Source of the DNA: Paraburkholderia ribeironis
Lineage (GTDB): Bacteria > Pseudomonadota > Gammaproteobacteria > Burkholderiales > Burkholderiaceae
Assembly: GCF_900019265.1 (NCBI RefSeq)
Contig: NZ_CYGX02000048.1
Span: forward strand, 1 to 64,000
Length of the DNA: 64,000 bases
Direction: 5' to 3'
Positions 43,563-53,240 of this stretch are shown piece after piece; the first letter of the stretch is position 1; each line of letters begins with the position of its first letter. Position numbers and translations under genes: made by a program. The notes beneath the pieces were generated by a model. The model saw only the letters and a program-made list of their open reading frames with translations, made no database searches and was not told where the DNA came from.

Positions 43563-45518
43563 TCAAGCTTCCCGATAGTTAAGCCAGACTTTCATGGGCC
43601 CACTTTCCCGGTTGTGCCATGCGAAGTACGGAATGGCGATCAGGGACACCGGCTGCGTCTGCGCCGCGCGAGCGCCATGCATGAGCCCGAACGGCCGATA
43701 CGACGCGCCGGACCATGACGAATCGATTGCGAGCCGTTGAGCCGGGCCCGTCAGGACCACCACGCCGTTCAGCAACGTCGGATCCCACGAGGCTTGCACG
43801 TTCGACGGATCAATAAAAACTTCGTCCAGGTCAACGCCCTGTATATCGGCTTGCTCCGCGCAGTACAACACCGGACCTCGGCTCAGCGCAACCCGGCCAC
43901 GGTTGTCCGGCACCTTCGGATGGCTTTGCCACACGCGAACATACATCGGAAGATCGAGACGTAGCGTGTCGCCGCGCCGCCAGTTCCGGCGAATCTCGAC
44001 ATAGCCGTCGGAGCTGATCGCCGCCTCGACGCGCTCTCCATTAACGGCAACATCGAAAGATGGGTCTTTCGTCGTTCCGGAAGACAGGTCTGCGGCCGCG
44101 TTAACCCACCCGGGAATCCGCAACTTCAGCGTGAACGCTGCATCCGTGTCCAGGTGGATCGTGATCACGCCGTCCCAGGGGTAACGCGTACGTTGGCTAA
44201 CCCGGACAGTTTTTCCGGCCACGTCGATCGTCGCATCGCTGTCGATGTACAAATTGACGTATAGAGACTGCTCGTCTGTTCCATAAACGTAACCTGGCAA
44301 TGAGGCAATCGTACGCGCGACGTTCGGTGGGCAACACGAGCATTCGTACCATGACTTGCGCCGATGCGCACCGTCGTTTTCAAGAGGATTGACGTAATAG
44401 TAGGATTGTCCATCCAGCGACCAGCCAGGAAGCATGCCGTTGTACAGCGTCCACTCGAACAGGTCGACATAGCGCGCGTTGCCGGTTGCGGCAAACAACC
44501 GATGGCACCACATCATATTGCCGATTGCCGCGCAGGTTTCCGTGTATGCCTGGCCGTTGGGAAGCTCGTAATCGTTACCAATGGACTCGCCGTCATGACG
44601 CGAACCCACACCACCGGTGATGTACATGCGGTGGGCAGTCAGCCTGTCCCAGAGCATCTCCAGGCGCCGCAGCAGACTTGTATCGCCGGTTTCCAGATAC
44701 AGGTCGGTAATGCCGCAGGCCATATACAGCGCCCGCACTGCGTGCCCCGAAAGCGATTCCAGGCGCTCGAATGGAACATCGTCCTGGAAATACGCGTCTC
44801 CGAAACGCCCGCCCTTCAGCAAGCCATGGCCGCGAGCTTCGATGAAGTACCGTGCCAGATCGAGGTAGCGTGACCGGCCTGTCGTGCGGGCCAGCTCGAT
44901 CAACGCCATTTCGACCTCTTCGTGACCGTCGATCCCTTCCACCTTGTTTTCGGACGCCGGCCCGAAGCGCTGGCAGAGCATATCGGCGAATCGCGTAGCG
45001 ACGTGCAGCAGGCGCGCGTTGCCTGTCGCGCGGTGGTGTGCAATTGCCGCCTGAATGAGATGTCCGCCGACATACATTTCGTGCAAATCGCGCAGGTTCG
45101 TCCACTTTTCCCGCGGTCGATCAACTGTGAAGTACGTGTCGATGTAGCCGTCATCCTCCTGGGCGCGCTCTATCAGACTGATACCTTCATCGATGCGCCT
45201 TTCGAGCTCGGCGTCGGGCCCCTTCGCAATGGCCCATGAAGCGGCTTCAATCCATTTGTACAGATCGGAGTCGTTGAAGAACAGACCGGAGAACGTCCCT
45301 TCGTACTCCCCAAAAACCCGGCGGAAATTGTTCAATCGCCCAGTGGACTCCAGCAAATCCCATTGACCTAACAAGGTGTGCTTACTATTCAGTTCGCAAC
45401 GATGCCCCCAGAAGGGTCCGCGCAAATCGACAGAAGCGACAGGAACCGGCCTGACTCTCGCGAAAGTGGACACGGAAAGGTCTACGACTACCGGACGGAG
45501 GGTAGGAGATTCGTTCAT
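43563..45518 (-). CDS. GH127 beta-L-arabinofuranosidase
   Basis: A 651-residue glycoside hydrolase of family 127, which releases L-arabinofuranose from plant hydroxyproline-rich glycoproteins and related glycans. Relative to the characterised HypBA1, the metal-site pattern is complete: Glu327-x-Cys329 in AYTETCA and Cys395-Cys396 in WYECSCCPPNV; Glu311 in DGESIGNDYELPN is the likely acid residue. The (alpha/alpha)6 barrel is followed by C-terminal beta domains. There is no signal peptide, so it acts on imported oligosaccharides in the cytoplasm. It is the last gene of a sugar ABC transporter operon (15 bases after the permease gene). Confidence 0.9.
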   Translation of the reverse strand: MNESPTLRPVVVDLSVSTFARVRPVPVASVDLRGPFWGHRCELNSKHTLLGQWDLLESTGRLNNFRRVFGEYEGTFSGLFFNDSDLYKWIEAASWAIAKGPDAELERRIDEGISLIERAQEDDGYIDTYFTVDRPREKWTNLRDLHEMYVGGHLIQAAIAHHRATGNARLLHVATRFADMLCQRFGPASENKVEGIDGHEEVEMALIELARTTGRSRYLDLARYFIEARGHGLLKGGRFGDAYFQDDVPFERLESLSGHAVRALYMACGITDLYLETGDTSLLRRLEMLWDRLTAHRMYITGGVGSRHDGESIGNDYELPNGQAYTETCAAIGNMMWCHRLFAATGNARYVDLFEWTLYNGMLPGWSLDGQSYYYVNPLENDGAHRRKSWYECSCCPPNVARTIASLPGYVYGTDEQSLYVNLYIDSDATIDVAGKTVRVSQRTRYPWDGVITIHLDTDAAFTLKLRIPGWVNAAADLSSGTTKDPSFDVAVNGERVEAAISSDGYVEIRRNWRRGDTLRLDLPMYVRVWQSHPKVPDNRGRVALSRGPVLYCAEQADIQGVDLDEVFIDPSNVQASWDPTLLNGVVVLTGPAQRLAIDSSWSGASYRPFGLMHGARAAQTQPVSLIAIPYFAWHNRESGPMKVWLNYREA

Positions 45519-45532
45519 GGTTTTCCGATGAT

Positions 45533-46474
45533 TTACGCCTTGATCGCTCCCGCGATCATGCCATGGATGTAAAAGCGCTGAAGCAGCAGGAACAGCACCG
45601 CGCAGGGAAGAATCGAAATCGTTATGCCGGCTTGCATGAGCCCCCAGTCGATGGCGCCCAACTGTCCACTCTGCGCATTGAGCAGCATGACCGGCAGCGT
45701 ATAGTTTGTGGAATCGTTGATGAGGATAAGGGCTGCGAGCAGCTCGTTCCATGATCCAAAGAATGCGAACAATCCCGCTGTGACGAGCCCCGGCAATACG
45801 AGTGGCAGCATGACCATGCGCAGCGACTGGAGCGAGTTGCATCCGTCGATGCGCGCCGCCTCTTCGATTTCACGCGGAACGGCATCAAACGAGTTTCGCA
45901 TCATAAAAACGGCAAACGGCAACTGGAACGTCGTATACACCAGCGAAAGGCCGAACAGCGTGCCCTGGATATGCATCCAGCGCAGCAACACAAACAGCGG
46001 GTTCAGGATCGACTGAAAGGGAATCATCAATGTCGCAAGGATGATGACAAAGATCAGGTTGCGCCCTCGAAACCGGAAGCGGGAAAAGCCGTAACCACCA
46101 AGCGTCGACAAGACCAGCGTCATCGTGACCGTCATACCACTGACAGACGCACTATTGCCCAGGTATCGCCAGATCCCTACGCCATAAGCGGCGAGGTTAA
46201 GGTAGTTTTCAAAGGACAGGTGTGACGGCAGATATTTCGGCGGAGATGCATTGGCGTCCGCCGATGGGTAAAGCGACGTGAAAGCCGCCCATGCGATCGG
46301 AAACAGAAACACAAACATCAGTACGCTGCACGCCAGGTAATGAAGTGACGTCGCCACGCGCTTCCTGTGCTTCGCATAGACTTCGTTCTTATGCGCTTGC
46401 CGTTGCCCGATCACGACAGACGCCGGGTCGCCTGTTCCCAGATCCGTGCCACTGGAATTCAGCACGTCATTCAT
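45533..46474 (-). CDS. Carbohydrate ABC transporter permease, MalG/UgpE type
   Basis: A 313-residue inner-membrane permease with six predicted helices. The EAA loop that docks the ATPase reads EEAARIDGCNSLQSLRMVMLPLVLPGL. Helix 1 starts about residue 45 (YLACSVLMFVFLFPIAWAAF). It pairs with the MalF-type permease encoded just upstream, whose gene overlaps it by eight bases. The import substrate is predicted to be an arabinofuranose-containing oligosaccharide because GH127 is the next gene. Confidence 0.92.
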   Translation of the reverse strand: MNDVLNSSGTDLGTGDPASVVIGQRQAHKNEVYAKHRKRVATSLHYLACSVLMFVFLFPIAWAAFTSLYPSADANASPPKYLPSHLSFENYLNLAAYGVGIWRYLGNSASVSGMTVTMTLVLSTLGGYGFSRFRFRGRNLIFVIILATLMIPFQSILNPLFVLLRWMHIQGTLFGLSLVYTTFQLPFAVFMMRNSFDAVPREIEEAARIDGCNSLQSLRMVMLPLVLPGLVTAGLFAFFGSWNELLAALILINDSTNYTLPVMLLNAQSGQLGAIDWGLMQAGITISILPCAVLFLLLQRFYIHGMIAGAIKA

Positions 46475-47408
46475 TGTCGTCTCGCAAGAGGAACATCTGA
46501 ACCACGCTGAGGACCAACAGCACGATCAACAGCACGACAGACATGGCCGACCCGTACCCCAGCTTGAAGTAGGTGAATGACGCACGGTAGATCCAGTGAA
46601 CTACCGTGATCGTGCTGTTCATCGGACCGCCATGCGTCATTACGTAGAACTGCTCGAACGCGAGGTACGAGCCGATGACGCTCATGATGAGGGCCAGCGC
46701 AAAGGTACGCCGCATCAAGGGCACGGTGATGTACCGGTGCTGGGCGAACCATCCGGCGCCATCGATGCAGGCGGCGTCGTACAGATCTTCAGGAATGGCC
46801 TGCATTCCTACCAGCAGGATCACCATCGTGAAGCCCGATGCCTTCCAGAGCACCATGACGGTGATCGACGCCAGCGCGGAGTTCGCATCTCCCAACCATT
46901 GAACCGGCTGGTCAACAATCCCCAGCTGGATGAGTACTGCACTGAGGATGCCGACCTGGTCGTTGAACATCCACAGCCACAGCAAGCTGGCCGTGGTCAT
47001 TCCGATTACGACGGGCAGGAAGTACGCGGTGCGAAATATACCGACCAGGCGACCGGCTCGATTCACAAGCAACGCAAGAAAAAAAGCGAGGGCGAAAATC
47101 GACGGCGTGACGATCAGCGTGTATTTGGTGGTGAACCACAACGCGCTCCAGAACGATTCGTCTCGCAGGAGATCGACATAATTCGTCATCCCGGCGAATG
47201 TCGCCTTGCCCATCAGTGGCCATCGGTAAAGCGACATTCCCAGCGTCATCGCCAGAGGGACAATGAAGAACACAGTCGTGAAGATCACGCACGGCAACAC
47301 GTACCAATAGCCCTGCCACGCGCGATCGGAGCCGCCACGTTGCATGCGTGCCCGGCGTGGCGGCAGCTCAGGTTGGCCGTGCGCTGGTGACTGAGTCAGG
47401 ACCCTCAT
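46467..47408 (-). CDS. Carbohydrate ABC transporter permease, MalF/UgpA type
   Basis: A 313-residue inner-membrane permease: cytoplasmic N-terminus rich in Arg, helix 1 around residues 38-60 (YVLPCVIFTTVFFIVPLAMTLGMSLY), and EAA loop EDLYDAACIDGAGWFAQHRYITVPLMRRTFALAL. The ATG at 47408 has GAGGGGC upstream; a longer frame reaches into the binding-protein gene and is unlikely. It is the second gene of the operon: binding protein, MalF-type, MalG-type, GH127. Confidence 0.92.
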   Translation of the reverse strand: MRVLTQSPAHGQPELPPRRARMQRGGSDRAWQGYWYVLPCVIFTTVFFIVPLAMTLGMSLYRWPLMGKATFAGMTNYVDLLRDESFWSALWFTTKYTLIVTPSIFALAFFLALLVNRAGRLVGIFRTAYFLPVVIGMTTASLLWLWMFNDQVGILSAVLIQLGIVDQPVQWLGDANSALASITVMVLWKASGFTMVILLVGMQAIPEDLYDAACIDGAGWFAQHRYITVPLMRRTFALALIMSVIGSYLAFEQFYVMTHGGPMNSTITVVHWIYRASFTYFKLGYGSAMSVVLLIVLLVLSVVQMFLLRDDNE

Positions 47409-47430
47409 TGCGAATTGCCCCTCGGTAGCG

Positions 47431-48672
47431 TTACTGACCAGAGAGAATCTGCGTGAAGCGCTGCTGAGCCGTGGCCACCGCCGCGTCAACCCCCTTGCCT
47501 TGCACCGCCTCCTGGATCATTGCCAGCCACGGGCCGTTTGGATCGTTGATCAACTGATTGAAATTCGCGCTGTATGGCGTGCGCCCTTTGGCCATCGCCG
47601 TGGAGGCGATTTCGTAGCGGGCGTCGAGCTTGCTGTAGTCGTTCGATGCAAGATCGGTGCGTACCGGAATGCTTCCGTTCCTAGCAAACTGGTCGATCTG
47701 CACCTGCTCGCTGAGGCACCATTTGATGAATTCCATCGCCTCTTTCTTGTGCTGCGAGCTGACGGGAATCGCAATCACGTCGCCGCCAGCGAAGCTGGAC
47801 CAGTTGCCATCCTTGCCGGGCAGGTACGCGAGGCCAAAATCGAGCTCCGGATGTTGCTTCTTCAGAAGGCCAATCGAAAACGCCCCGGACCCGACCATGC
47901 CGATCTTTCCTCCCATAAAGGCGCTAATGAAGTTCTCGCCGCCGTCCGTCTTTGCCCCGGTGGGCATGTAACCCGCTTGCCACATCCTCCGGTACATCGC
48001 CAGCGTCTCTTTCAGGGCTGCGTTGTCCAACGTTGCGCGCTTGCCGTCTTCAGACAGGACATCGCCTCCAGAAGCCCAGACGTACGGCATCAGCGTAAAT
48101 ATGTTGCAGCCGCCACAACTTCCGGAAAAATAAAAGCCTTTTACGCCGCCACCGAGAGCCGTGATTTTCCGCGCGTCTTCCTCGAGTTGAGCCCAGTTTT
48201 TCGGCGGCTGATCAGGATTCAGTCCAGCCTTTCGGAAAAGGTTTTTGTTGTAGAGCAGCACAGAACTTTCCGCGCTGAAAGGCAGCGCGTAAATCTTGTT
48301 CTGGTATGTAGCCAGACGCATGTGCGACGGACTCAGGCTTTGGTAAAACGGAAGCTTCTTTGCCTCGTCGGTAATGTCGGTGAGTTGACCAGCCTGTGAA
48401 AATGCCGGTGTGAAGATCAGGTCGATGGCAACGACGTCTGGCGCTGCGCCGGCGGCAGATGCCGTGCCGAACTTCGTCACGAAATCGTCGGCCGGTATGA
48501 TCGTCAAGTTCACCTTGGTCTGGTGATTGGCGTTCCAGGCCTTGACGACGGGCGTAACAAATCCGCTGTCGGGCGCGCGCACCCAGAACGAGATATCGTC
48601 CGCGTGCGCCTGATTTGCCACGAGTGCTGCCGCGCTCCCCAATGCAACGAACCAGCGCTTGTATCGAACCAT
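47431..48672 (-). CDS. ABC transporter sugar-binding protein
   Basis: A 413-residue extracellular solute-binding protein, family 1. The signal peptide MVRYKRWFVALGSAAALVANQAHA leads to the mature start DDISFWVRAPDSGFVTPVVKAWNA. Family blocks are PDVVAIDLIFTPAFSQAGQLTDIT, ALPFSAESSVLLYNKNLFRKAGL and FAGGDVIAIPVSSQHKKEAMEFIKWCL. A CGGC pair in SGSCGGCNIF may form a disulphide. AGGAGA before the ATG at 48672 sets the start. It is the first gene of the operon and delivers sugar to the two permeases. No ATPase gene is encoded nearby, so a shared MsmK/UgpC-type ATPase is expected elsewhere. Confidence 0.92.
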   Translation of the reverse strand: MVRYKRWFVALGSAAALVANQAHADDISFWVRAPDSGFVTPVVKAWNANHQTKVNLTIIPADDFVTKFGTASAAGAAPDVVAIDLIFTPAFSQAGQLTDITDEAKKLPFYQSLSPSHMRLATYQNKIYALPFSAESSVLLYNKNLFRKAGLNPDQPPKNWAQLEEDARKITALGGGVKGFYFSGSCGGCNIFTLMPYVWASGGDVLSEDGKRATLDNAALKETLAMYRRMWQAGYMPTGAKTDGGENFISAFMGGKIGMVGSGAFSIGLLKKQHPELDFGLAYLPGKDGNWSSFAGGDVIAIPVSSQHKKEAMEFIKWCLSEQVQIDQFARNGSIPVRTDLASNDYSKLDARYEIASTAMAKGRTPYSANFNQLINDPNGPWLAMIQEAVQGKGVDAAVATAQQRFTQILSGQ

Positions 48673-48900
48673 GTTGTCTCCTCTGATCCAAAGCACGTTG
48701 CCAGGCGTCCGCACCGCTTCGTGAAGACGGTTCCGCGTCGTGGCACATGTAGATGTTCGTTAAGCAACATTGCTTCTTCTCTTTGTCCGTGAAGAGCATT
48801 CGAACAACGCGCTCAATGCACGGCAGCCAAAGATTGACATGTGGCGACGCCTGCCACAAGATGAAGAAACCCCATCAATACGTGCTAATTCCGACTTTTC

Positions 48901-49764
48901 ATGGACCCTTCTACATTTGAATGGTCGAGCCGGCTCGGACTCGAGGCAAGCAACGGCGGGCTCTTCGTCTCGCGTGGGGCGGGTGGCCATCCGTCACGGA
49001 TCATCCCCTCGTATGAGCTGATTTACGTGAAGCACGGCACACTCCATCTTCATGAACGCGGCGTCCCTTTCGAAGTGTCAGCGGGCGAAACACTGCTGCT
49101 TTGGCCCGGGCGCCAGCACGGAGGAACGGCTCCCTTCGCCCCTGGCCTTCAGTTCTATTGGGTACATTTCACGACGACCGAGCCTGAACGTCGTTTCGGT
49201 TCCGTTACGCAACGGCAACAAGAAGCGCCGCTGGAACCCGTGCTACGCGTTTCCCAACACGCGCGGATCGAACGGCCGGATCACCTCACGGGCCTTTTCC
49301 AGAGGCTACTGAACGACCAGGAAATATATGGCATTCAGCCGTGTCCGGACGCACTCACGATCCTTTTGATGCTGTGGGAAATTACCCGCTCTCATGATGC
49401 TAACGCCGGGGCGGACGGCGCGCCGCAACGTCTGGCAGCCAGTGCGGATCGCCTGATTCGCACGCATTTTCATCAAGCCGTTAGCGCCTCGTCCATTGCC
49501 CATCAACTTGGCTGCAATGCTGACTACCTGGGCCGGATTTTCCGGTCGGTTTACGGCAAAACCTTGACTGATGCCGTTCACGAACGGCGGATACTGTACG
49601 CCGCCACATTGATGGCGGACGGACATCTCACCATCGATCAGGTCGCGCGACAATCCGGCTTCGAAGACAGCGGCTATTTCCGACGCATCTTCAAGCGCAG
49701 CAAAGGCATGACGCCAAACGCTTTTCGGCGTCTGCATCTGCGCTTACATGTGAATACGGCGTGA
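48901..49764 (+). CDS. AraC family transcriptional regulator
   Basis: A 287-residue regulator, divergent from the sugar ABC/GH127 operon. The N-terminal cupin-like sensor domain covers about 1-150 (SYELIYVKHGTLHLHERGVPFEVSAGETLLLWPGRQHGG). The C-terminal double HTH covers about 185-283: SASSIAHQLGCNADYLGRIFRSVYGKTLTDAVHERRI and TIDQVARQSGFEDSGYFRRIFKRSKGMTPNAFRR. It probably senses arabinose or an arabinofuranoside and activates the operon. The ribosome binding site is weak. The 228-base gap to the binding-protein gene must hold both promoters. Confidence 0.9.
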   Translation: MDPSTFEWSSRLGLEASNGGLFVSRGAGGHPSRIIPSYELIYVKHGTLHLHERGVPFEVSAGETLLLWPGRQHGGTAPFAPGLQFYWVHFTTTEPERRFGSVTQRQQEAPLEPVLRVSQHARIERPDHLTGLFQRLLNDQEIYGIQPCPDALTILLMLWEITRSHDANAGADGAPQRLAASADRLIRTHFHQAVSASSIAHQLGCNADYLGRIFRSVYGKTLTDAVHERRILYAATLMADGHLTIDQVARQSGFEDSGYFRRIFKRSKGMTPNAFRRLHLRLHVNTA

Positions 49765-49863
49765 TGTCTGCTACGCAGTCAACGCCAATTGCTATGGACG
49801 TCGCACGCCATAGTTAAGGAGTCGGGCAGCTGGGCTGTGGCGAAATATTGTGGTCAGCCGCCT

Positions 49864-49893
49864 GCCCGTCGCGTGCGAATGCGCGCGACGGGC
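49864..49893. terminator. Hairpin between convergent AraC and SDR genes
   Basis: GCCCGTCGCG (49864-49873) pairs with CGCGACGGGC (49884-49893) across a ten-base loop. It is placed between the ends of two convergent genes and lacks a T-tract. Confidence 0.5.
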
Positions 49894-49909
49894 AACCACT
49901 CCCGCGCCG

Positions 49910-50614
49910 TCAGAGCGGCGCCGCGTCGTTCAGATAGACGCCCTCCGACAGCCCCGCCTTCACCTGCCGCGTGAACTCGTCGGTGGACACTTCCTCCGCG
50001 CCGGCCTCGATCGCGTCGTACGCCTCGCGCACGACGTCGGCCGGCGTCGCCTTCGGTACTTCCAGTCCGCGCGTCAGATCCGTGTCGATAAAGCCGGCAT
50101 GTAGCCCGACGACCTGCGTGCGCTGCTCGCGCAGCGAATGGCGCAGGCCGTTGGTCAGCGCCCACGCGGCCGACTTCGACACGCCATAGGCCGACAGGAT
50201 CGGCCGGTTCACCCAGCTCGCGACGGACAGCACGTTCAGGATCGCACCGCCCCCGTTGCCGGCGAGACTCCCCGCGAACGCCCGCGACATCGCCAGCATG
50301 CCGAACACGTTGGTTTCGAAGTGATCGCGCAACGCGTCGAGCGCGCCGTCGTCCGTCAGGCTGCCGAGCCGCGCGATGCCCGCGTTGTTGATCAGCAGCG
50401 TGACGTCGCGCGCCGCGTCGGCGGCTGCGGCGACGGCCGCCGGATCGGTCACGTCGAGCTTCACGGGCACGACGCCCGGCAGCGTCACGCTGGCCGGATC
50501 ACGTGCGCCCGCATAAACTTTCCGCGCCCCTCTTGCTAGCGCCTGCTTCGCGAACTCGAGGCCAAGCCCGCGGTTCGCGCCCGTCACAAAAACGACAGCA
50601 CCTTCAATCTTCAT
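49910..50614 (-). CDS. SDR family oxidoreductase 1
   Basis: A 234-residue short-chain dehydrogenase/reductase. The cofactor motif is TGANRGLGLE (about 11-20), NNAG occurs at about 84-87, and the active-site YGVSKSAAWAL (Tyr-x3-Lys) follows a serine in LNVLSVASWVN. The substrate is unknown. AAAGGAAGG lies before the ATG at 50614; a longer frame upstream is antisense to the TetR promoter region and is rejected. It is divergently paired with a TetR regulator, the usual arrangement in which the regulator controls the enzyme gene. Confidence 0.88.
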   Translation of the reverse strand: MKIEGAVVFVTGANRGLGLEFAKQALARGARKVYAGARDPASVTLPGVVPVKLDVTDPAAVAAAADAARDVTLLINNAGIARLGSLTDDGALDALRDHFETNVFGMLAMSRAFAGSLAGNGGGAILNVLSVASWVNRPILSAYGVSKSAAWALTNGLRHSLREQRTQVVGLHAGFIDTDLTRGLEVPKATPADVVREAYDAIEAGAEEVSTDEFTRQVKAGLSEGVYLNDAAPL

Positions 50615-50951
50615 GATCCTTCCTTTCGCAAATTGAATCGCATGCGCGCGGCTCGCCGCACGCGTGAGATCCGGTGGAAACAAGGCTGCAATTGCGTATC
50701 GAACCGTTGCGCCGCCGAACGGCCGGCAACGGCCGGCAACATCGGGCGCCCGCCGGCGCCAAGAGCGCGGCGGACTGCCATCCGTGCCGCGCCGACGTTG
50801 CTTCGCGTTGTGCGCAAAGTCGGCTACACTCGATGTCAATGTCGGTCACCATTGTCTTTCGACGCATTGTGTCAGCGCGATTCAGGCACGTCAATGGTGA
50901 TGGCCATTATGTTTTTTAATCGACGCGATCGTCAGAATCAAGGAGGAATCG
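50615..50951. other. Divergent promoter region of the SDR/TetR pair
   Basis: About 340 bases. It contains a short direct duplication of CGGCCGGCAA (about 50723-50741). The TetR operator should lie here but I could not single out one palindrome with confidence. Confidence 0.4.
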
Positions 50952-51530
50952 ATGGGCGTCTCGAGACAGCAGGCCGCCGAGAACCGGAACGCGATCGTCG
51001 CTGCCGCCGAGCGGCTGTTCCGGCTGCGCGGCGTCGACGCCGTGGGGCTAACGGAACTGATGAAGGAAGCCGGCTTCACGCAAGGCGGCTTCTACAACCA
51101 CTTCAAGTCGAAGGACGCGCTGGTCGCCGCGGTGATGGAAAAGGCGATGCAGGACCGCGCGGATTCGCCGAACGCCGGCAGCATGGCGAAGCAGGCGGCG
51201 CTCTACCTGTCGGCCGCGCACCGCGACAACGTCGAGGCGGGGTGCCCGCTGTCCGGCTTCGCGGGCGACGCGCCGCGGATGACCGATGCGGCACGCGCGT
51301 CCTATGCGCGCGGCGTTGCCGCGTATCTCGACCGGCTGGAAAGCATGATCGCCACGCAAGGCGCGACGGCGAAACAAACCCGTCGCGACGCGATCGCGGT
51401 GTTCAGTCAGATGGTCGGAACGCTCGTGCTGTCGCGTGCGATCGCCGGCGTCGATCCAGCCTTCGCCGATGAAATCCTCACCGCGGGGCGGCGCACGCTC
51501 GTCGACGCGCTCGACGACCCGGCTGCGTAG
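50952..51530 (+). CDS. TetR/AcrR family transcriptional regulator
   Basis: A 192-residue regulator. N-terminal TetR HTH: NRNAIVAAAERLFRLRGVDAVGLTELMKEAGFTQGGFYNHFKSKDALVAAVMEKAM (about 11-67). The C-terminal ligand-binding domain contains the NVEAGCPLSGFAGDAPRM segment typical of the subfamily regulating SDR and reductase genes. AGGAGG precedes the ATG. It is predicted to repress the divergent SDR gene and perhaps itself. Confidence 0.92.
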   Translation: MGVSRQQAAENRNAIVAAAERLFRLRGVDAVGLTELMKEAGFTQGGFYNHFKSKDALVAAVMEKAMQDRADSPNAGSMAKQAALYLSAAHRDNVEAGCPLSGFAGDAPRMTDAARASYARGVAAYLDRLESMIATQGATAKQTRRDAIAVFSQMVGTLVLSRAIAGVDPAFADEILTAGRRTLVDALDDPAA

Positions 51531-51891
51531 GTGTAACGTCCCGCCCGGCGCTCGGCGCGCGCTACGCCACCGCACGCGCAGAGCGCCGCATGTTTTGCTC
51601 GCACATCAGTTCGCGGTTCTACATACAGCAAGGGGTTCTGGGAACGATCGAGCCGATCATTGGTTCCGCGTGCTGGACTGCGCACTTACGATCGTCGCGA
51701 ACCGTACCCACGTAGAATCATCGAAGGTTTCAACCTGTTTCAAACGGGATGCAGCCCCAGCCTTGCGTCACTGGGGTCACCAGATGCGTTCGGGGCGGCG
51801 ACCCGACCGGCTTGCCTCGCCTTGACTGGCTGCGGATGCAGCAACACGGCGCAATGGGTGAGGCGCCAACTCGATGACGGAGCAACCCACT
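51531..51891. other. Intergenic region
   Basis: About 360 bases between the TetR gene and the flavocytochrome gene. I see no convincing gene, terminator or operator here. Confidence 0.35.
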
Positions 51892-53226
51892 ATGCGAAAA
51901 ATCAAGTGGACTCTGTGGTTAACGCTGGCCGTCGTCACGCTGGCATGGCTCGCGTCGGACCATCCCTTCCCGCGTCCGGTCACGGTGTTCTCGCTGCGAC
52001 CGGTCTGGACGCAATACACCGGACTGATGGCGATCGCGGCAATGAGCGTCGCGCTAGTGCTCGCGAACCGTCCGCGCTGGCTGGAGAAACCGCTCGGCGG
52101 CCTCGACAAGATGTACCGTCTGCACAAGTGGCTCGGCATCGCCGGGCTGACGTTCGCGGTGCTGCACTGGCTGCTCATCAAGGGCGTCGAGTGGGCGGTC
52201 GGCTGGGGCTGGCTTGCGCGCCCGCAGCGCGGACCGAGGCCTCCAGTCACTTCGGCCGTGCAGCAGTTCCTGCGCGAATATCGGGGGCTCGCCGAAACCG
52301 TCGGCGAATATGCGTTCTATGCAGCGGTCGTGCTGATCGTGCTCGCGCTGATCCGGCAGTTCCCGTATCGGTGGTTCGCGAAGACCCACAACTGGCTCGC
52401 CGTGCTGTATCTAGCCCTTGCGTTCCACACGGTCGTGCTGCTGCGCTTCGGCTACTGGCGCGCGCCAATCGGCGTCGTGGTCGTGGTGCTGCTCGCGGCC
52501 GGTATCGTGTCGGCCGTGCGTGTGCTAGTCGGGCATGTCGGTAGCCAGCGTAAGGTCGAAGGGCGGATCGCGTCGCTCACCTGGTATCCGGAGCTGCGCG
52601 TGCTCCAGACGGCAATCGATCTGCGGTCCGGCTGGCCGGGGCATGCGTCGGGGCAGTTCGCGTTCGTCACGTCGGACCGCAACGAAGGCGCACATCCTTA
52701 TACGATCGCGTCCGCGTGGAACCCTCGCGCACCGCAGGTGGTGTTCTTCACGAAGGAGCTCGGCGACCACACGAGCAGGCTAAAGGATCGCCTGAAGGGC
52801 GGCATGCCGGTGATGGTGGAAGGGCCTTATGGCTGTTTCACGTTCGCAGACCAGCGCACGCACCAGATCTGGATCGGCGCGGGCATCGGCATTACGCCTT
52901 TCATTGCGCGGATGAAGGAGCTGGCGCAGCATCCGGACCGGCGTCATCGGATCGATCTGTTCCATACGACCGCCGACTTCTCGCAGAAGGCGATCGATCA
53001 GCTCGTAGCTGACGCGAAGGCAGCTGAAGTGCAGCTACACCTGCTGGTGGATGCGAAGCACGGCAGGCTGAACGGCGCGCGCATCCGCACGGCGATTCCC
53101 GACTGGGCGAGTGCAAGCGTGTGGTTTTGCGGGCCGCCGGCATTCGGCGAAGCCGTGCGCAACGATCTCGTCGCACACGGTCTCGATAGGGCCGACTTTC
53201 ATCAGGAGCTGTTCCAGATGCGCTAG
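51892..53226 (+). CDS. Ferric-reductase-like transmembrane flavocytochrome
   Basis: A protein of about 444 residues with two parts. Residues 1 to about 215 hold six membrane helices of the ferric reductase-like domain with heme-ligand candidates in DKMYRLHKWLGIAGLTFAVLHWLL and KTHNWLAVLYLALAFHTVVL. The C-terminal part is a ferredoxin-NADP reductase-like module: FAD-binding (HPYTIASAW), NAD-binding GAGIGITPFIARMKEL, and the terminal FCGPPAFGEAVRNDL. It would move electrons from NAD(P)H across the membrane, for example to reduce iron. An ATG six codons upstream (51874) is also possible. No operon partner was seen. Confidence 0.9.
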   Translation: MRKIKWTLWLTLAVVTLAWLASDHPFPRPVTVFSLRPVWTQYTGLMAIAAMSVALVLANRPRWLEKPLGGLDKMYRLHKWLGIAGLTFAVLHWLLIKGVEWAVGWGWLARPQRGPRPPVTSAVQQFLREYRGLAETVGEYAFYAAVVLIVLALIRQFPYRWFAKTHNWLAVLYLALAFHTVVLLRFGYWRAPIGVVVVVLLAAGIVSAVRVLVGHVGSQRKVEGRIASLTWYPELRVLQTAIDLRSGWPGHASGQFAFVTSDRNEGAHPYTIASAWNPRAPQVVFFTKELGDHTSRLKDRLKGGMPVMVEGPYGCFTFADQRTHQIWIGAGIGITPFIARMKELAQHPDRRHRIDLFHTTADFSQKAIDQLVADAKAAEVQLHLLVDAKHGRLNGARIRTAIPDWASASVWFCGPPAFGEAVRNDLVAHGLDRADFHQELFQMR

Positions 53227-53240
53227 GTCGTCGTGGCGCC

